64,000 nucleotides of DNA from NCBI RefSeq assembly GCF_009908265.2, contig NZ_JAAATX020000001.1, forward strand, positions 310,001 through 374,000. Reading direction: 5' to 3'. A program made the translations under genes and the position numbers. Origin of the DNA: Paragemmobacter amnigenus (GTDB lineage: Bacteria; Pseudomonadota; Alphaproteobacteria; Rhodobacterales; Rhodobacteraceae). The notes beneath the pieces were generated by a model. That model was not told the origin of the DNA, did not search any database, and saw only the letters and a list, made by a program, of their open reading frames with translations. The stretch's first letter is position 1. Every line of letters begins with the position of its first letter. Shown piece by piece: positions 62,495 to 64,000 of the stretch.

Positions 62495-62703
62495 ACATGC
62501 GACCCGATCCCCTGCGCCTGCCCCTGCCCCTGTCCCTGTCGGCGCGTCCGGTGACGCTGCCGCACCCGCCCGCCCTGCGCGAGGCCCCGCTGCACGAGGC
62601 GCGGGCACTGACCGGCGGCGGGCTTCAGGCGCGCATCGCGCTGGACGGGCAGGTCTATACGCTGCGGATCACGCGGGCGGGCAAGCTGATCCTGACCAAA
62701 TAG
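62491..62703 (+). CDS. hemP: Hemin uptake protein HemP
   Basis: 70 residues; the C-terminal ALTGGGLQARIALDGQVYTL and RITRAGKLILTK match the HemP family, which promotes expression of TonB-dependent haem receptors under iron limitation. The N-terminal third is Pro/Leu-rich and not conserved. Its start overlaps the stop of the 53-residue gene. No haem receptor gene is adjacent in the window, and no convincing iron-box was found upstream. Confidence 0.85.
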   Translation: MNMRPDPLRLPLPLSLSARPVTLPHPPALREAPLHEARALTGGGLQARIALDGQVYTLRITRAGKLILTK

Positions 62704-62758
62704 GGGCGGGGCGGGCCGTCGGGTGACAGGGCGCGCGGGGCGGTGTAAGGGTCGGGAC

Positions 62759-64000
62759 ATGAGCCTGCCCGACCCGTCCCATGCCCCTGCCCCGCCGCCC
62801 GTGCCGCCGCGCTCTGCCCTTCTGGGGCTGGTGCTGGCCGCGTCGCGGCTGGCGGGGCCCTTCGGCGCGATGATCCTGCGGCGGCGGCTGGCACAGGGCA
62901 AGGAAGACCCCGCCCGCTGGACCGAGAAACTGGGGCACATCACCGTGCCGCGTCCTGCGGGGCGGGTGATCTGGATCCATGCGGTGAGCGTGGGGGAAGG
63001 GCTGTCGCTGCTGCCCCTGCTGCGCGCGCTGGTGGGGCGCGGGGGCGAGACGGTGCTGCTGACCTGCACCACGGTCACGGCGATGGGCCTGCTGAGCGAA
63101 CGGGTGCCTGCGGGGGTGATCCTGCAATACCTGCCGATCGACCTGCCCGCCCCCGTGGCGCGGTTTCTGGAACATTGGCGGCCCGATGTGGCGGTGCTGG
63201 TGGAAAGCGAGTTCTGGCCGCGGCTGATGGTCGGGGTCCATGCGCGGGGCATCCCGCTGATCCTTGCCAATGCGCGGATCTCGGACCGCTCGGCGCGCCG
63301 CTGGGCGCGGTTTCCGTCGCTTGCGCGGGCGCTGCTGGGGCGGTTCACGCTGATGGCGGCCCCCGATGCGGCGGCGGCGGCGCGGCTGGAGGCGCTGGGG
63401 GCCGATCCGGCGCGCATCCGCGTGACGGGAACGCTGAAGCGGGCGGCAGAGCCGCTGCCGGTGGACGGGGTGGAACTGGCGCGGCTGCGCGCGGCCTTTG
63501 GCGATGCGCCGCTGTGGCTGGCGGCATCCACCCATGCGGGCGAAGAGGCGGTGGTGGCCGCCGCCCATGCCGGCCTGCGTGCGCGGCTGCCTGCGGCGCG
63601 GCTGGTGCTGGCCCCGCGCCATCCCGCGCGGGCGGGTGAGGTGGCGGCGGTCCTGCAGGCTGCGGGTCTGTCCGTGGCGCGGCGCGGTTCGGGCGAGGCG
63701 GCGGGAAAGGCGGATGTCTATCTGGCCGATACGCTGGGCGAGATGGGGCTGTGGTTCGAGCTGTGCCCCGTCACGCTGCTGTGCGGATCGCTGACCGCGG
63801 GGATCGGCGGGCACAATGCCTATGAGCCCGCCTTGCACGGGTCGGCCATCCTGCACGGGGCCGATACGGGGAATTTCGCGGACCTTTACGCGCGGCTGGA
63901 TGCGGCGGGGGCGGCCCGGGCGGTGGCGGGGCCGGAGGGGATCGCGGCGGCGGTGGCAGGTCTGGTGCAGGACGGCGCGGCGCGGGCGGCGATGACGGAG
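62759..64000 (+). CDS. waaA: 3-deoxy-D-manno-octulosonic acid transferase (3' end outside window)
   Basis: Glycosyltransferase that adds Kdo to lipid A precursor at the inner membrane. The frame runs from the ATG to the window edge, 414 residues of a family usually near 425, so only the last residues are missing. A membrane-anchor-like LLGLVLAASRLAG is near the N-terminus; GT30 motifs include HAVSVGEG, VLVESEFWPRL, NARISDRSARRW, VTGTLKRA, APRHPARAGEV and GIGGHNAYEPA. Fits an outer-membrane-bearing Gram-negative. Confidence 0.92.
   Translation, partial: MSLPDPSHAPAPPPVPPRSALLGLVLAASRLAGPFGAMILRRRLAQGKEDPARWTEKLGHITVPRPAGRVIWIHAVSVGEGLSLLPLLRALVGRGGETVLLTCTTVTAMGLLSERVPAGVILQYLPIDLPAPVARFLEHWRPDVAVLVESEFWPRLMVGVHARGIPLILANARISDRSARRWARFPSLARALLGRFTLMAAPDAAAAARLEALGADPARIRVTGTLKRAAEPLPVDGVELARLRAAFGDAPLWLAASTHAGEEAVVAAAHAGLRARLPAARLVLAPRHPARAGEVAAVLQAAGLSVARRGSGEAAGKADVYLADTLGEMGLWFELCPVTLLCGSLTAGIGGHNAYEPALHGSAILHGADTGNFADLYARLDAAGAARAVAGPEGIAAAVAGLVQDGAARAAMTE

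Overview
The window is a high-G+C chromosomal segment from an aerobic or facultative phototrophic alphaproteobacterium, almost certainly a Rhodobacteraceae member (Rhodobacter/Tabrizicola/Roseobacter type). The basis is the gene order bchH-bchL-bchM-lhaA-puhABC-orf-acsF-puhE-hemA-cycA at the left edge, which is the standard right arm of the photosynthesis gene cluster in that family, and a sorbitol/mannitol operon laid out like smoEFGKS-mtlK of Rhodobacter sphaeroides. No tRNA, rRNA, CRISPR array, transposase or phage gene was seen.

Layout: (1) 1-11766, plus strand: bacteriochlorophyll synthesis, reaction-centre H subunit and assembly factors, 5-aminolevulinate synthase and cytochrome c2, closed by an intrinsic terminator. 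(2) 12023-18099, minus strand: urea ABC transporter urtABCDE. (3) 18553-20091: a small lipoprotein and an unrecognised secreted protein. (4) 20128-28327: urease, with ureDAB and ureCEFG split apart by a cyclase-family protein, an AhpD-like protein, a 58-residue protein and an oppositely oriented diheme cytochrome c. Urea is imported by (2) and hydrolysed by (4). (5) 28656-30619: an amidase and an orphan Phd/YefM-like protein. (6) 30641-40449, minus strand: polyol uptake and oxidation, with a SorC-type regulator and an HAD phosphatase.

(7) 40786-60617: a sugar-acid/6-deoxyhexose regulon. It has an ABC transporter scattered over three transcription units, two FucU/RbsD mutarotase paralogues, a PfkB kinase, an FGGY kinase, creatininase-, M42- and BtpA-family proteins, an aldo-keto reductase, a lactonase-type amidohydrolase, a TIM-barrel isomerase, a GntR/FCD regulator and an altronate-dehydratase-like enzyme. 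A 16-bp palindrome, AACATGYTAGYATGWT, occurs four times, once at each main promoter region of this block, and one copy overlaps the start codon of the GntR gene, so the block reads as one regulon. (8) 45223-48219 lies inside that regulon between the binding-protein gene and its permeases. It is an accessory insert that carries an AT-richer pair resembling a Panacea (SocA/DUF4065) antitoxin with a two-helix membrane toxin, a short unknown gene and a Hint-domain protein. (9) 60792-64000: phosphomannomutase, a small gene coupled to hemP, and the 5' part of waaA.

Non-coding structure is unusually rich. There are tandem arrays of perfect hairpins whose stems differ but whose loops are constant, two separate degenerate 4 x 12-bp arrays with a TGTRC core, and six copies of an interspersed G/C-rich repeat ending in GAGATGAAG or GGAAAATGA. 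The strongest candidates for something new are the Panacea-like pair, the GntR regulon with its SgcX/SgcQ-like genes, and the hairpin and 12-mer arrays.
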